Source: Pararhodobacter zhoushanensis (lineage in GTDB: Bacteria; Pseudomonadota; Alphaproteobacteria; Rhodobacterales; Rhodobacteraceae). From it: DNA of 64,000 nucleotides. The stretch spans positions 519,001 to 583,000 of the forward strand of contig NZ_JAPDFL010000001.1 of NCBI RefSeq assembly GCF_025949695.1. The letters run 5' to 3'. A model generated the notes under the pieces. The model searched no databases, was not told the DNA's origin, and was given only the letters and a program-made list of their open reading frames with translations. Below are positions 8,582 through 17,324 of this stretch, piece after piece (the stretch's first letter is position 1; each line of letters begins with the position of its first letter). A program made the translations under genes and the position numbers.

Positions 8582-9003
8582 GCGCGTACCACCGCCGGTG
8601 AAAAGGCATAGCCTTCGGGCGACAGGATCGTCGCTTCGCGCAGGCCATGCGGTTTGTCGGCAGGCTGCTCGATCACCGTCCCGCCCTGCGCTTCGGCCTG
8701 CAGAACCGCCGCGTCAGGGTCGATCCCGAACAGATAGAGCTGCACCCCCGCCCCGCGCGGCGGGTTCTCTGGCAGCAGATCATGCAGCGGATGCCGGGCA
8801 AAGGTGCCGTCCGAATGCAGCTGGATCAACACCGCCCCATGCCGCACCAGCGCAAAGTCATCCGACAGTCGATGGATGCCCAGGCCGAACACCCTGGCCA
8901 GAAACCCTGCCATCCCGCGCACATCACGGCACAGCAGGTTCACGCCCAGCCCGCTCAGGCTGCGACCGAATTCCGCCGCATCGACCGTCTCCAGATCCAT
9001 CAC
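8578..9003 (-). CDS. VOC (glyoxalase/bleomycin-resistance fold) family protein
   Basis: The protein has 141 residues with the paired beta-alpha-beta-beta-beta motifs of the vicinal-oxygen-chelate superfamily: GVNLLCRDVRGMAGFLARVF at the start, DFALVRHGAVLIQLHSDGTF in the first module and LYLFGIDPDAAVLQAEAQGG in the second, ending with ILSPEGYAFSP. Members range from glyoxalase I to dioxygenases and resistance proteins. The metal ligands are not clear enough to assign a reaction. It is translationally coupled: its start overlaps the stop of the ABC transporter gene and its stop overlaps the rlmD start. Two consecutive Met codons make the exact start uncertain by one residue. Confidence 0.82.
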   Translation of the reverse strand: MMDLETVDAAEFGRSLSGLGVNLLCRDVRGMAGFLARVFGLGIHRLSDDFALVRHGAVLIQLHSDGTFARHPLHDLLPENPPRGAGVQLYLFGIDPDAAVLQAEAQGGTVIEQPADKPHGLREATILSPEGYAFSPAVVRA

Positions 9004-10835
9004 GCCTCTTCGTCCTCATCCACGCCCAGAAAGCCGCCCGACTGCCGCGCCCAGAACCGCGCATAGCGGCCATCGCTGGCAAGCAGCGCTTCATGCGTGC
9101 CTTCCTCGACGACATGGCCCGCGTCAAGCACGATGATGCGGTCCATCTTGGCAATCGTCGACAAACGGTGCGCGATGGCCAGCACCGTCTTGCCGGTCAT
9201 CACCTGCGCCAAAGCCTCCTGGATCTGCGCCTCGACCTCGCTGTCCAGCGCGCTGGTCGCCTCGTCCAGCACCAGAATCGGTGCGTCCTTCAGGAACGCC
9301 CGTGCCAGCGCGATCCGCTGCCGCTGCCCGCCCGACAAGCGCACGCCGCGCTCACCCAGCTGCGCCTCGAACCCCTCGCGGCCCGCATTGTCGCGCAACT
9401 GCGGGATGAACTCATGCGCCTCGGCGGCGCGGGCGGCGGCATGAACCTCGGCTTCGGTCGCGTCGGGGCGACCGTAGCGGATGTTGTCGCGGGCCGAGCG
9501 GTTGAACATCGCCGTGTCCTGCGTGACCATGCCGATCTGGCGGCGAAGGCTTTCTTGCGTGACGCTTTTCACGTCGATCCCGTCGATCCGAACCACGCCT
9601 TTTTCGGTGTCATAGAGCCGCAAGAGCAACGACACCAACGTCGATTTCCCCGCGCCCGAGGCCCCGACGATGCCGATCCGCTCACCGGGCCGGATCGTCA
9701 GGTTCAGCCCGTCCACACCGCCCGAGCGCCGCCCATAGGCAAAGCTCACATCGTCGAACTGGATTTCGCCCAGCACCGGCGGCATCACCGTCGCGCCCTC
9801 GGCATCGCGCAGGGCATGCGGCACGGTCAGGGTGCGCACACCGTCCTCGACCTCGCCGATATTGGCATAGATCCCCATCAGCGTGAAACTGACCCAGCCG
9901 GTCATCTGCGCCAGCCGGATTGAAACCGTCCCCGCCGCCACGATGTCGCCGGTCGTGGCCGTCCCCAGCGTCCACAGCCACAGCGTCCCGCCGACCAGCG
10001 CGACCGGCAGCACCCCGGCCACCAGCATCAGGCAAATGCGGAACGTGGCCGAGACCCGGCCATAGCCCAGCACCCGGTCGCGATAGGTGTGCATCGCGTC
10101 CAGCGCGTTGCGGTCTTCAAAGCTGGCATGGGCGAACAGCTTGACGGTGCGGATGTTGGTGATCGTATCCACCACCTGCCCCGTCACCATCGCCCGCGCC
10201 CCGGCCCGGGCCGACGCGCGCTTGCGGATATGCGGGATGAACACCCGGATCAGCGCCAGATATAGCACCGACCAGACCGCCAGCCCCAGTCCCAGCCGCC
10301 AGTCTATCGCCCCCATCAGCGCGGCGGATGCGGCCAGCGATGACAGGGCAAAGGCCACGGTGTTGATGCTCTCGCTCACCACCTCGGTCAGGGCGCGCGC
10401 GGTCTGGATCTGTTTTTGCGCGATGCGCCCGGCGAAATCATTGTCGAAAAAGCCGATGTCCTGACCCATCGTCCAGCGGTTCAGCCGCGACAGCACCAAA
10501 GGGTCGATGTTGGGCGCAATGGTCAGAAAGTTCGCCGCGCTGTTCAGGCCAAAAGCCAGCGGGCGCAAGAGCAGGAAGAACCCGGCAAAGCCCAGCAACA
10601 TCAGCCAGTTGTCGGCAAAGAACGTCGCCACCTGCCCGCCCGTCGCCGCGTCGATCACCGCGCCCATCACCAGCGCCGCCAGCACCTCGGTCACGCCCCC
10701 GGCAGCCGAGATCACCGTGGCAATCCAGATCCCCTTCCACGCACCGCTCAGCGCCCAGCGCACAAAGGACCACAGCGCGCGTGGCGGCGCGCCTTCGGCA
10801 GCGCGAAACGGGTTGATCAGGGTCGAAAGTGCCAT
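9000..10835 (-). CDS. ABC transporter, fused permease and ATP-binding protein (type IV exporter)
   Basis: The protein has 611 residues if started at the ATG at 10835. A six-helix transmembrane domain (about 20-320) is followed by a nucleotide-binding domain with Walker A VGASGAGKSTLVSLLLRL, signature VRLSGGQRQRIALARA, Walker B PILVLDEATSALD and the switch His in IAHRLSTI. This is the half-transporter exporter architecture. Another half-transporter of identical length lies immediately upstream, so the two probably form a heterodimer exporting a lipid or drug-like compound; the substrate is unknown. An alternative ATG at 10865 lies in the tail of the intergenic repeat, so I prefer the internal start. 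Confidence 0.9.
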   Translation of the reverse strand: MALSTLINPFRAAEGAPPRALWSFVRWALSGAWKGIWIATVISAAGGVTEVLAALVMGAVIDAATGGQVATFFADNWLMLLGFAGFFLLLRPLAFGLNSAANFLTIAPNIDPLVLSRLNRWTMGQDIGFFDNDFAGRIAQKQIQTARALTEVVSESINTVAFALSSLAASAALMGAIDWRLGLGLAVWSVLYLALIRVFIPHIRKRASARAGARAMVTGQVVDTITNIRTVKLFAHASFEDRNALDAMHTYRDRVLGYGRVSATFRICLMLVAGVLPVALVGGTLWLWTLGTATTGDIVAAGTVSIRLAQMTGWVSFTLMGIYANIGEVEDGVRTLTVPHALRDAEGATVMPPVLGEIQFDDVSFAYGRRSGGVDGLNLTIRPGERIGIVGASGAGKSTLVSLLLRLYDTEKGVVRIDGIDVKSVTQESLRRQIGMVTQDTAMFNRSARDNIRYGRPDATEAEVHAAARAAEAHEFIPQLRDNAGREGFEAQLGERGVRLSGGQRQRIALARAFLKDAPILVLDEATSALDSEVEAQIQEALAQVMTGKTVLAIAHRLSTIAKMDRIIVLDAGHVVEEGTHEALLASDGRYARFWARQSGGFLGVDEDEEA

Positions 10836-10872
10836 ATGTGCCGCGCGAGATCCGCGCCCTTTCATCTTGCCT

Positions 10873-10925
10873 CAAATACGCCGGGGCGTGAGCCCGGTAC
10901 GGGCGAGGGGGGCTGGCCCCCTCCC
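10873..10925. repeat. Two-hairpin Rhodobacterales intergenic repeat, copy A
   Basis: The spacer between the two ABC genes carries a structured repeat. Hairpin 1 is GCCCG-gta-CGGGC; hairpin 2 is GAGGGGG(g)-ctgg-CCCCCTC near 10905-10923. It is related to the element at 22820-22875: the flanking CCGGGG-GTGA segment and the GGCTGGCCCCC hairpin match, while the hairpin 1 stem differs in sequence but not in pairing. It lies directly behind the stop codon of the upstream ABC gene and may end or attenuate that transcript. Confidence 0.75.
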
Positions 10926-10928
10926 TTC

Positions 10929-12764
10929 CTAGTCATCGGTGCCGATGAACCCGCCAGACTGCCGCTCCCAGAACCGCGCATAAAGCCCGCCCTGCGCCAA
11001 CAGTTCAGCGTGGTTGCCCTCTTCGACAACCCGCCCGTCATCCAGCACCACAATCCGGTCCATCCGCGCGATGGTCGACAGCCGGTGCGCGATGGCGATC
11101 ACCGTCTTGCCCTCCATCATCCCGTAGAGCGTTTCCTGAATTGCAGCCTCGACCTCGCTGTCCAGCGCGCTGGTCGCCTCGTCCAGCACCAGCACCGGCG
11201 CGTCTTTCAGGATCACCCGCGCGATGGCAATCCCTTGGCGTTGCCCGCCCGACAGCTTCACCCCGCGTTCGCCGACGCGCACGTCATAGCCTTTGCGCCC
11301 TTCGGCATCGCCCAGCGCCTCGATGAAGTCATGCGCCTCGGCCCGCTTGGCGGCGTCGATCATCTCGGCCTCGGTCGCGTCACCCCGGCCATACAGGATA
11401 TTCTCGCGCACCGAGCGGTGCAGCAGCGCGGTGTCCTGCTGGACCATGCCGATCTGCGCGCGCAGACTGTCTTGCTGGACGTGGGTGATGTCCTGCCCGT
11501 CGATCAGGATGCGCCCGCCCTCGGGGTCATAGAACCGCAAAAGCAGCTTGACGAGGGTCGATTTCCCCGCGCCTGAGCGCCCGATCACACCGATCTTTTC
11601 GCCCGGTTTGATGGTCAGCGACAGCCCCTGCAACCCGCCCGAGCCGCGCCCGTAGTGGTGGCTCACGCCGTCCAGCTCGATCTTGCCATCCGCAAAGACC
11701 AGCGGCTTGGCCCCCGGCACATCGGTCAAGCTGATCGGTTGCGCGATGGTCTCCATCCCTTCGGCCACAACGCCCATGTTGCGGAAGAACGAACTGACGG
11801 CCCACATCAGCCACCCGGTCATCGCATTCAGCCGCAACACCAGAGCCGAGGCCGCCGCGACAATCCCGACGCTGGCCGCGCCCGTGGACCACAGCCACAG
11901 GCCCCAGCCGACGACCGAGACGATCAGCAGCCCGTTCAGCGTCACCAGACACAGGTCCATGATGGTGAACAGCCGCATCTCGCGGTTGAAGGTCTGACGC
12001 GCGTTCTCGATCGCTTCGCGGGCGTGGTCGAATTCCAGCTCTTGCTGGGCAAACAGCTTGACCGAGTGGATGTTGGAATACGCATCCACCACCCGCCCGT
12101 TCACCGCGCTGCGCGCGTCCGAGGCCGCCATCGACGCAGGCCCGATCCGCTTGACCGTCCAGCGCACCAGCATCAGATACAGCGCCAGCCAGACGAGCAG
12201 CGGCAGCAGCAGCTGCACATCGGCCCCGGCCAGCAGCACCCCCGCGCCGATGATATAGGCCACGGAATAGGTGAGTGCGTCAAAGATCTGGAACACCGCC
12301 TCGCCTGCAGCGGGGGGCGTTTGCATGATCCGGTTGGCGATGCGCCCGGCAAAGTCGTTCTCGAACCAGCCGACGGATTGCCGCATCACTTGCCGGTGAG
12401 CGCGCCAGCGGATCAGCGTGCCAAAGTTCGGCAGGATCGCGTTGTTGATCAGACCCACGTCGATGGCCTGCATCACCGGCCGGATCAGCAGCAAGAACAG
12501 CGCGGCCAGCAGCAGCTCTATCCCGTGCGACTGCCAGAAGCTACCCGCTTCACTGGTGCCCATCAGATCCACCACGCGGCCCAGATACCACAAGAGCCCC
12601 GTTTCGGCGAAGGCAACCAGCATCGAAGCAATGATCGTGACGATGAAAACCTTGCGGAACGGCCGCGCGTATTCCAGCAGGAACGGCAAAAGTTTGCGCG
12701 GCGGCGTGTCGTCCTGACGATAGGCGACATACGGGTCAACGAGGGTCTCAAAAAACTTAAACAC
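10929..12764 (-). CDS. ABC transporter, fused permease and ATP-binding protein (type IV exporter)
   Basis: The protein has 611 residues. The transmembrane domain (about 20-320) is preceded by an N-terminal cytosolic stretch (MFKFFETLVDPYVAYRQDD). The ATPase domain has Walker A IGRSGAGKSTLVKLLLRF, signature VKLSGGQRQGIAIARV, Walker B PVLVLDEATSALD and H-switch AIAHRLSTI. The signature shows GQRQG where the partner has GQRQR. Its pairing with the next gene, of equal length and domain order, suggests a heterodimeric exporter, though homodimers are possible. The substrate cannot be inferred. Upstream lies cca, 48 bp away. Confidence 0.9.
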   Translation of the reverse strand: MFKFFETLVDPYVAYRQDDTPPRKLLPFLLEYARPFRKVFIVTIIASMLVAFAETGLLWYLGRVVDLMGTSEAGSFWQSHGIELLLAALFLLLIRPVMQAIDVGLINNAILPNFGTLIRWRAHRQVMRQSVGWFENDFAGRIANRIMQTPPAAGEAVFQIFDALTYSVAYIIGAGVLLAGADVQLLLPLLVWLALYLMLVRWTVKRIGPASMAASDARSAVNGRVVDAYSNIHSVKLFAQQELEFDHAREAIENARQTFNREMRLFTIMDLCLVTLNGLLIVSVVGWGLWLWSTGAASVGIVAAASALVLRLNAMTGWLMWAVSSFFRNMGVVAEGMETIAQPISLTDVPGAKPLVFADGKIELDGVSHHYGRGSGGLQGLSLTIKPGEKIGVIGRSGAGKSTLVKLLLRFYDPEGGRILIDGQDITHVQQDSLRAQIGMVQQDTALLHRSVRENILYGRGDATEAEMIDAAKRAEAHDFIEALGDAEGRKGYDVRVGERGVKLSGGQRQGIAIARVILKDAPVLVLDEATSALDSEVEAAIQETLYGMMEGKTVIAIAHRLSTIARMDRIVVLDDGRVVEEGNHAELLAQGGLYARFWERQSGGFIGTDD

Positions 12765-12812
12765 GGGCGCCGGTCCTTCACTTGTGAAGGCAATCTAGGC
12801 CGCGCGCCGGGG

Positions 12813-13964
12813 TTAGGCCAGACCCAGCCGGGAAAGAAGCGCCTCTTTGCCCAAGCTCAGATCGCTGGCCAGCCATTGCGCCTGCGCCTGCCGTATCGCG
12901 GTGCCCAGATCGGGGCCTTGCAGCGCGGGCATCAGGTCGGCGGGTTTGAGGGGAAACTGGGCCTCTGCCCCGCGCTTCACGTCTGCGTGCCAACCTTCCG
13001 GCGCGTGGTTTTCAAACAGCGCAGCGCGGCCCAGAACGGCATCCGCGCCCAGCGTTTCGCCAAGGGTCCAACCCAGTGCGGCAGGACTGTGCATTGACCC
13101 AAAAGCGTCTCTGATCTTGCCAAATTCGCGGGTTTCAGCCTTCGACAGGCGCAACCCGTCGGCGTCGCCGGTCAACATCGCCAGCCGCCTGAGCCACCCG
13201 CCCGGCGCCCCGTCTTCCAGATGCACAAGAACCGGAAGCAAGCGGGCGTCCGCGCCGGGCAGAACGGCGTTCAGAACCCCCGCCTGCGCCATCGCGGCGA
13301 CGCTGGGTGCGGGATCGGCAGCAGCCAGCAGCTTGCGCAGCTCGGCGGTGACGCGCTCACGCGAAAGCGTCTCTAACATTGCCGAATTCGCCGCACAGGC
13401 GGCCAAAGCGTCAGGGTCCAGCCCCTGCGCGGGATCGCCATATTGCGCGTGAAAGCGAAAGAAACGCAGGACGCGCAGATAATCCTCATGAATGCGCGCC
13501 TCGGCATCGCCGACAAAGCGCAAGCGGCGCGCCAGCAGGTCCGGCAGCCCGCCCAGCGGGTCGATCACCGTGCCATCGGCCTGCGCATAAAGCGCGTTCA
13601 TGGTGAAATCCCGCCGCGCCGCGTCCTGTGCCAGATCAGCGCCAAAGGACACGCGGGCGTGGCGGCCAAAGCTTTCGTCGTCGTGGCGAAAGCTGGTGAC
13701 CTCGAACCCCTCACCCTGCGCGACAATCGTCACCGTGCCATGCGCAATCCCGGTCGGAACGGCACGCAAACCGGCGGTTTCGGCAAGGTTAGACACTGTT
13801 TCGGGCAAGGCGTCCGTGGCAATATCCACATCCGTCACCGGCACGCCCAACAGCGCGTTGCGCACGCAGCCGCCCACCGCCAACGCCTGATAGCCCGCGC
13901 CCGTGAGCATTCCCAGCACGGCCTGCGTGCCTGGATTGTCCAACCAGACGCCCGAGATTTTCAT
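12813..13964 (-). CDS. cca: tRNA nucleotidyltransferase / poly(A) polymerase family (CCA-adding)
   Basis: The protein has 383 residues. The class II nucleotidyltransferase core lies at the N-terminus: LAVGGCVRNALLG (GGxVRN), then DVDIATDALPE with the catalytic carboxylates (DxD-type), then RRDFTMNALYAQADG and EDYLRVLRFFRFHA (the RRDxxxNA and ED-RxxRxxRF motifs). The enzyme adds or repairs the 3'-CCA end of tRNAs. Several Rhodobacterales annotate this gene as CCA tRNA nucleotidyltransferase; poly(A) polymerase activity cannot be excluded from sequence. Its start overlaps the stop of the CoA pyrophosphatase gene as ATGA, so the two are translationally coupled. Confidence 0.9.
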   Translation of the reverse strand: MKISGVWLDNPGTQAVLGMLTGAGYQALAVGGCVRNALLGVPVTDVDIATDALPETVSNLAETAGLRAVPTGIAHGTVTIVAQGEGFEVTSFRHDDESFGRHARVSFGADLAQDAARRDFTMNALYAQADGTVIDPLGGLPDLLARRLRFVGDAEARIHEDYLRVLRFFRFHAQYGDPAQGLDPDALAACAANSAMLETLSRERVTAELRKLLAAADPAPSVAAMAQAGVLNAVLPGADARLLPVLVHLEDGAPGGWLRRLAMLTGDADGLRLSKAETREFGKIRDAFGSMHSPAALGWTLGETLGADAVLGRAALFENHAPEGWHADVKRGAEAQFPLKPADLMPALQGPDLGTAIRQAQAQWLASDLSLGKEALLSRLGLA

Positions 13965-14557
13965 GCCAGCCTCGCCGCCACCGCGCGCAGCATCCGGGCC
14001 GTCGCGCCCCAGATGTAATACGGCCCCCATGGCACGGTGTAATACCCGCGCCGCTGACCCAACCAGGCGCGGCTCTGGATGGCATAGTTGCGCTCGTCCA
14101 GCAGATGCGCGAGCGGCACGAAGAACGCCTCTTCGACCTCACCCGCCTCGATCACCGGGGTGAACGGGCCGTTCACCACGCCGACGAACGGGTAGACGGT
14201 AAAGCCGGTGACCGTCTCATGCGGCGGCATCGCACCCAGAATGGTCACCTGCGCCGGGTCCAGCCCGACTTCCTCATGGGCCTCACGCAAGGCGGCGGCC
14301 TCTGGGTCGGCGTCGGTCGGATCAACCTTGCCGCCGGGAAAGGCGATCTGGCCGGGGTGGTGCTTGAGCGTCGAGGCGCGCTTGGTCAGCAACACCGCCC
14401 AGCCGCCCGGCTGCGCGACCAGAGTCATCAGCACGGCAGCGGGCCGCAGCTTCATCCCGTTGGGGCGGAACTGCGGGTTCAGGTCAAAGTCGCTGGATTG
14501 CGGGCCGTCGCCATGCAGCGCAGCCCGCATCCGGTCGATCATCTCACTTGCTGGCAT
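13961..14557 (-). CDS. NUDIX hydrolase, CoA pyrophosphatase type
   Basis: The protein has 198 residues. It contains the Nudix box (GGKVDPTDADPEAAALREAH continuing into EEVGLD) preceded by the LKHHPGQIAFPGG stretch typical of CoA pyrophosphatases such as NudL. These enzymes cleave CoA or oxidised CoA to phosphopantetheine and 3',5'-ADP. It overlaps hslO by 14 bp and cca by 4 bp, inside a leftward operon. Function follows from the UPF0035-like signature; the substrate is inferred from the family. Confidence 0.9.
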   Translation of the reverse strand: MPASEMIDRMRAALHGDGPQSSDFDLNPQFRPNGMKLRPAAVLMTLVAQPGGWAVLLTKRASTLKHHPGQIAFPGGKVDPTDADPEAAALREAHEEVGLDPAQVTILGAMPPHETVTGFTVYPFVGVVNGPFTPVIEAGEVEEAFFVPLAHLLDERNYAIQSRAWLGQRRGYYTVPWGPYYIWGATARMLRAVAARLA

Positions 14558-15535
14558 CCTGGGCCTCGAAACCGACGGTCTTGGGGTCCAGTACGTAATG
14601 CGCGCTGCAGAACTGGCAGTCGGCAGTCACGGTCCCCTCATCGGTGGTCATATAGGCGATGTCCTTGGCCGAGTAGATCGACAGGGACTGACGCACTTTG
14701 TCTTCCGAACAGGTGCAGCCAAAGGCGATCGGCTGCGCATCATAGACGCGCGGCTCTTCCTCGTGGAACAGGCGCACCAGCAGATCGGTGGGCTGCACCG
14801 AGGGGCCGATCATTTCCAGCTGTTCGACCGTGTCCAAGAGGACATTGGCGCGCGTCCAGTTCTCGGCGTCGTCACCATCGACCAGATCACCCGCCGTCAG
14901 CAGCCCCCCTCGCCCGAGCCACCCTCGCCCTTGGCGAAGGGACTGGCCTTGGGCATGTGCTGCAGCATGATGCCACCGGCACGCCATGTCTCGGTCTGAC
15001 CCGGCAGGGTCGAGCGGCCAAAGGCGCTGGAAAAGCGCGTCGGCAACTGCTCGGACTGCGCGAAATAGGCCTCGGCGCAGTCGGACAGCGAGTTGCCGGC
15101 AATCGGCGTGATGCCCTGATAGGGTTGCATGTCCTCACCCTGATGGATGAGAATCGCCATGTAACCCTCACCGATCTGCGGGAATCCGGGCTGATCGACC
15201 TCAAGACGTTCCGCGTCATAGCTGGCATAACCGCGAATCTGCGCGGGCGAGCCATCGGTGCCCGGCGCATAGTAATCGGTCGCGATCAGACGCGCGGCCC
15301 CTTTGCCGCGAATCTGGATCGACAGACGCCACCGCAGTTTCAGCGTCGGGCCGATCATGGCGGTCAGCAGGATCGCCTCGGCCACCAGATCTTCGATCGG
15401 GGCCGGATAATCATGCTGCGACAGGACTTTATCCAGAACGCCATCGACCCGCGCCACACGGCCACGGATATCGCTGCGGTCCAGCTGAAAGGGCAGGACG
15501 GTGTCGTCCCAGGCGATTTGCGCACCGAGGGTCAT
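14544..15535 (-). pseudogene. hslO: Redox-regulated chaperone Hsp33, frameshifted (probable sequence error)
   Basis: Hsp33 is an oxidation-activated holdase. The first frame (15535 down to about 14910) encodes the N-terminal domain, beginning with a good GAAGG ribosome site and running to the region LQHMPKASPFAKGEGGSGEG. A second frame (to 14544) continues with GGLLTAGDLVDGDDAENW and the zinc/redox centre CTC...CQFC (C-x-C and C-x2-C). The frames meet at a run of six G (six C at 14904-14909 on the given strand); one more G would give a continuous protein of 330 residues, the family length. As written, the first frame stops at once and the redox switch is lost. See the findings on homopolymer contractions. 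Confidence 0.88.
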
Positions 15536-15659
15536 GGGTCAACCTTCACGTAAGGGGCTTGGCTTTGAGGCCGTCATATAGGAATCCATTTCTCAGGGCC
15601 AAGGGGCAAAGCTGATCTCGCCCCTTACGAGCAGGCCTTCGCAAAACAAGGGGACGGGC

Positions 15660-16097
15660 ATGAACCCGCGCTTTGGCACCCCGCCTGAACGGGGCCGCCG
15701 CTATATCCGCAGGCCAGGGGCCTACGCCGTGCTGTGGCGCGACGGGCAGATCCTGGTGACGCATCAAGCCGCGCCGCAGCCGGAATTCCAGCTACCGGGC
15801 GGCGGGGTCGAGGCGGGCGAGTCGCCGATCCAGGCGCTGCACCGTGAGGTGTTCGAGGAAACCGGCTGGCGCATCGCCGCGCCCCGGCGTCTGGGCACGT
15901 TCCGGCGGTTCACCTTCATGCCGGAATACGACCTGTGGGCGGAAAAGCTCTGCATGATCTACCTCGCCTTCCCGGTCCGCCGCCTGTCCGCCCCGACCGA
16001 GCCGGGACACAGCGCGCATTGGCTGGACCCGCGCGAGGCGGTCGGGCTGCTGGGCAATCCCGGCGATGCGGCCTTTGTCCGGGGGTTGATCGGATGA
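15660..16097 (+). CDS. NUDIX hydrolase
   Basis: The protein has 145 residues with a Nudix box GGGVEAGESPIQALHREVFE followed by ETGW, fitting Gx5Ex7REUxEExGU. The N-terminus (GRRYIRRPGAYAVLWRDGQI) and C-terminal EPGHSAHWLDPREAVGLL support a full domain. Such enzymes cleave nucleoside diphosphates linked to another group; the substrate is not identifiable. It is translationally coupled to the L,D-transpeptidase gene downstream through an ATGA overlap. Confidence 0.88.
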   Translation: MNPRFGTPPERGRRYIRRPGAYAVLWRDGQILVTHQAAPQPEFQLPGGGVEAGESPIQALHREVFEETGWRIAAPRRLGTFRRFTFMPEYDLWAEKLCMIYLAFPVRRLSAPTEPGHSAHWLDPREAVGLLGNPGDAAFVRGLIG

Positions 16098-16576
16098 TCG
16101 CCCGGCGCAGCCTGTTGTTGCTGATGCTCGCCGCCTGCACCGGCGCGCCCCGGCGGCTGGAGTACGACGGACCCGAGGTTACCGAGATCCGCATTTCCAA
16201 AAGCGACCGCCGCATGGCGCTGTATTCCGGTGCCCAGCGCCTGCGCAGTTTTGACATCGCGCTGGGACAGAACCCGCTTGGCCACAAGCTGCAACGCGGT
16301 GATCTGCGCACGCCCGAGGGGGTCTACACCATTGACCGGCGCAACCCGAACAGCGCGTTCCATCTGTCACTGGGCATCGACTATCCCAACGCGCAGGACC
16401 GCGCGCGGGCGCAGGCCGAGGGGCGCGATCCGGGCGGGGATATCTTTATCCACGGCCACGGCACGCGGCGTCGGCAGGGGGATTGGACGGATGGCTGCGT
16501 CGCGGTCACCAACCGCCAGATCGAACAGATCTACGCGATGGTGCGCGACGGCACGCGGGTTGTGATCACAGCCTGA
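16094..16576 (+). CDS. L,D-transpeptidase family lipoprotein (YkuD domain)
   Basis: The protein has 160 residues. A lipoprotein signal with lipobox LAAC (Cys15) precedes a compact YkuD catalytic domain. Its core reads IFIHGHGTRRRQGDW then TDGCVAVTN, which carries the conserved His residues (H120, H122) and nucleophile Cys135 of the HxGx(n)S/DxGC motif. YkuD enzymes form 3-3 peptidoglycan cross-links or attach lipoproteins to the wall; short lipoprotein forms like this are less well characterised. I chose the ATG at 16094 because it creates the signal peptide and overlaps the preceding stop codon. It converges on the CAP gene 3 bp away. Confidence 0.88.
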   Translation: MIARRSLLLLMLAACTGAPRRLEYDGPEVTEIRISKSDRRMALYSGAQRLRSFDIALGQNPLGHKLQRGDLRTPEGVYTIDRRNPNSAFHLSLGIDYPNAQDRARAQAEGRDPGGDIFIHGHGTRRRQGDWTDGCVAVTNRQIEQIYAMVRDGTRVVITA

Positions 16577-16579
16577 AAG

Positions 16580-17173
16580 CTACGCCCGGTTCGGCGCAGT
16601 CATAGCGATGGGTGCCTGACCTTGCCCCTGTTGCGCCGCCAGTCCCGACCCATCGTCAACGCCCGTGGTCAGCACCCACCACAGCTTGCCGTTGGCATCC
16701 TGATGCCAGGCAAAGCCCAGTTGGCGCGCCCGTGGGTCCAGAAGGATCCCGCGCGTATCAGCTTCGGTCAGCCAGGCGGTCAGGGTTTCCAGCTCGGTCT
16801 CATACGTCTCGGACAGGGTTTCGCCCAGAAAATGCCCGGTGTAGCCCACGCGCCGCACCCGGTCGATCGGCGACGAGCCGTCCGAGCCAAAGTGCCACGG
16901 CCGCCCCTGCAGGGCCATGTCGCGCGCCTGCGTCGCGGCAGCCGAGGTCAGCGCCACGTCAAACTCGACCGGGGCCAGACCCTGTTGCTGGCGCACCGTG
17001 TTGATCGCATCCCGCATCCGCGCCTGAATCTGCGGCACATCGCGTTCGGCGATCCGGTACACCACGGCGACCGGTCGTCCATCAGGGCCCAGACGCATCG
17101 GCGTGCTTGCCGTCGAGGTGCAGCCAGCGATCAGCGCAAGTGCCACGAGAGCAGGATAAACGAGGCTGGGCAT
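16580..17173 (-). CDS. CAP-domain (SCP/PR1-like) lipoprotein
   Basis: The protein has 197 residues with a lipoprotein signal (MPSLVYPALVALALIAGC). A CAP domain follows, with MRDAINTVRQQQGLAPVEFD, SAAATQARDMALQGRPWHFG and LLDPRARQLGFAWHQDANGK. CAP proteins are secreted and vary widely in function (lipid binding, proteolysis, adhesion), and none can be assigned here. AGGAA lies five bases before this ATG, so I prefer it to the ATG 21 bases upstream. Its position between two L,D-transpeptidase genes suggests an envelope role. Confidence 0.85.
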   Translation of the reverse strand: MPSLVYPALVALALIAGCTSTASTPMRLGPDGRPVAVVYRIAERDVPQIQARMRDAINTVRQQQGLAPVEFDVALTSAAATQARDMALQGRPWHFGSDGSSPIDRVRRVGYTGHFLGETLSETYETELETLTAWLTEADTRGILLDPRARQLGFAWHQDANGKLWWVLTTGVDDGSGLAAQQGQGQAPIAMTAPNRA

Positions 17174-17262
17174 AGAGTTCCTGTGAATAGGCAACGCCCT
17201 TGGGCATAGCGAAATCCCTTTAAAAGTTCAAACGCAACTCGCTGTGATGGCAAGCGGTCTCG

Positions 17263-17291
17263 TTGCGACTGCGGCCATTTTGTCGTATACC
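17263..17291 (+). promoter_or_regulatory. Candidate sigma-70-type promoter for the second L,D-transpeptidase gene
   Basis: TTGCGA at 17263-17268 and TATACC at 17286-17291 are 17 bases apart, the ideal spacing for a housekeeping promoter. They lie 34 bases upstream of the start codon in a locally AT-rich stretch, and no other gene uses this region on that strand. The call rests on two hexamers only. Confidence 0.45.
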
Positions 17292-17324
17292 TTGCGCAAA
17301 AAAATAAACCTGTGAGGCCTATCG

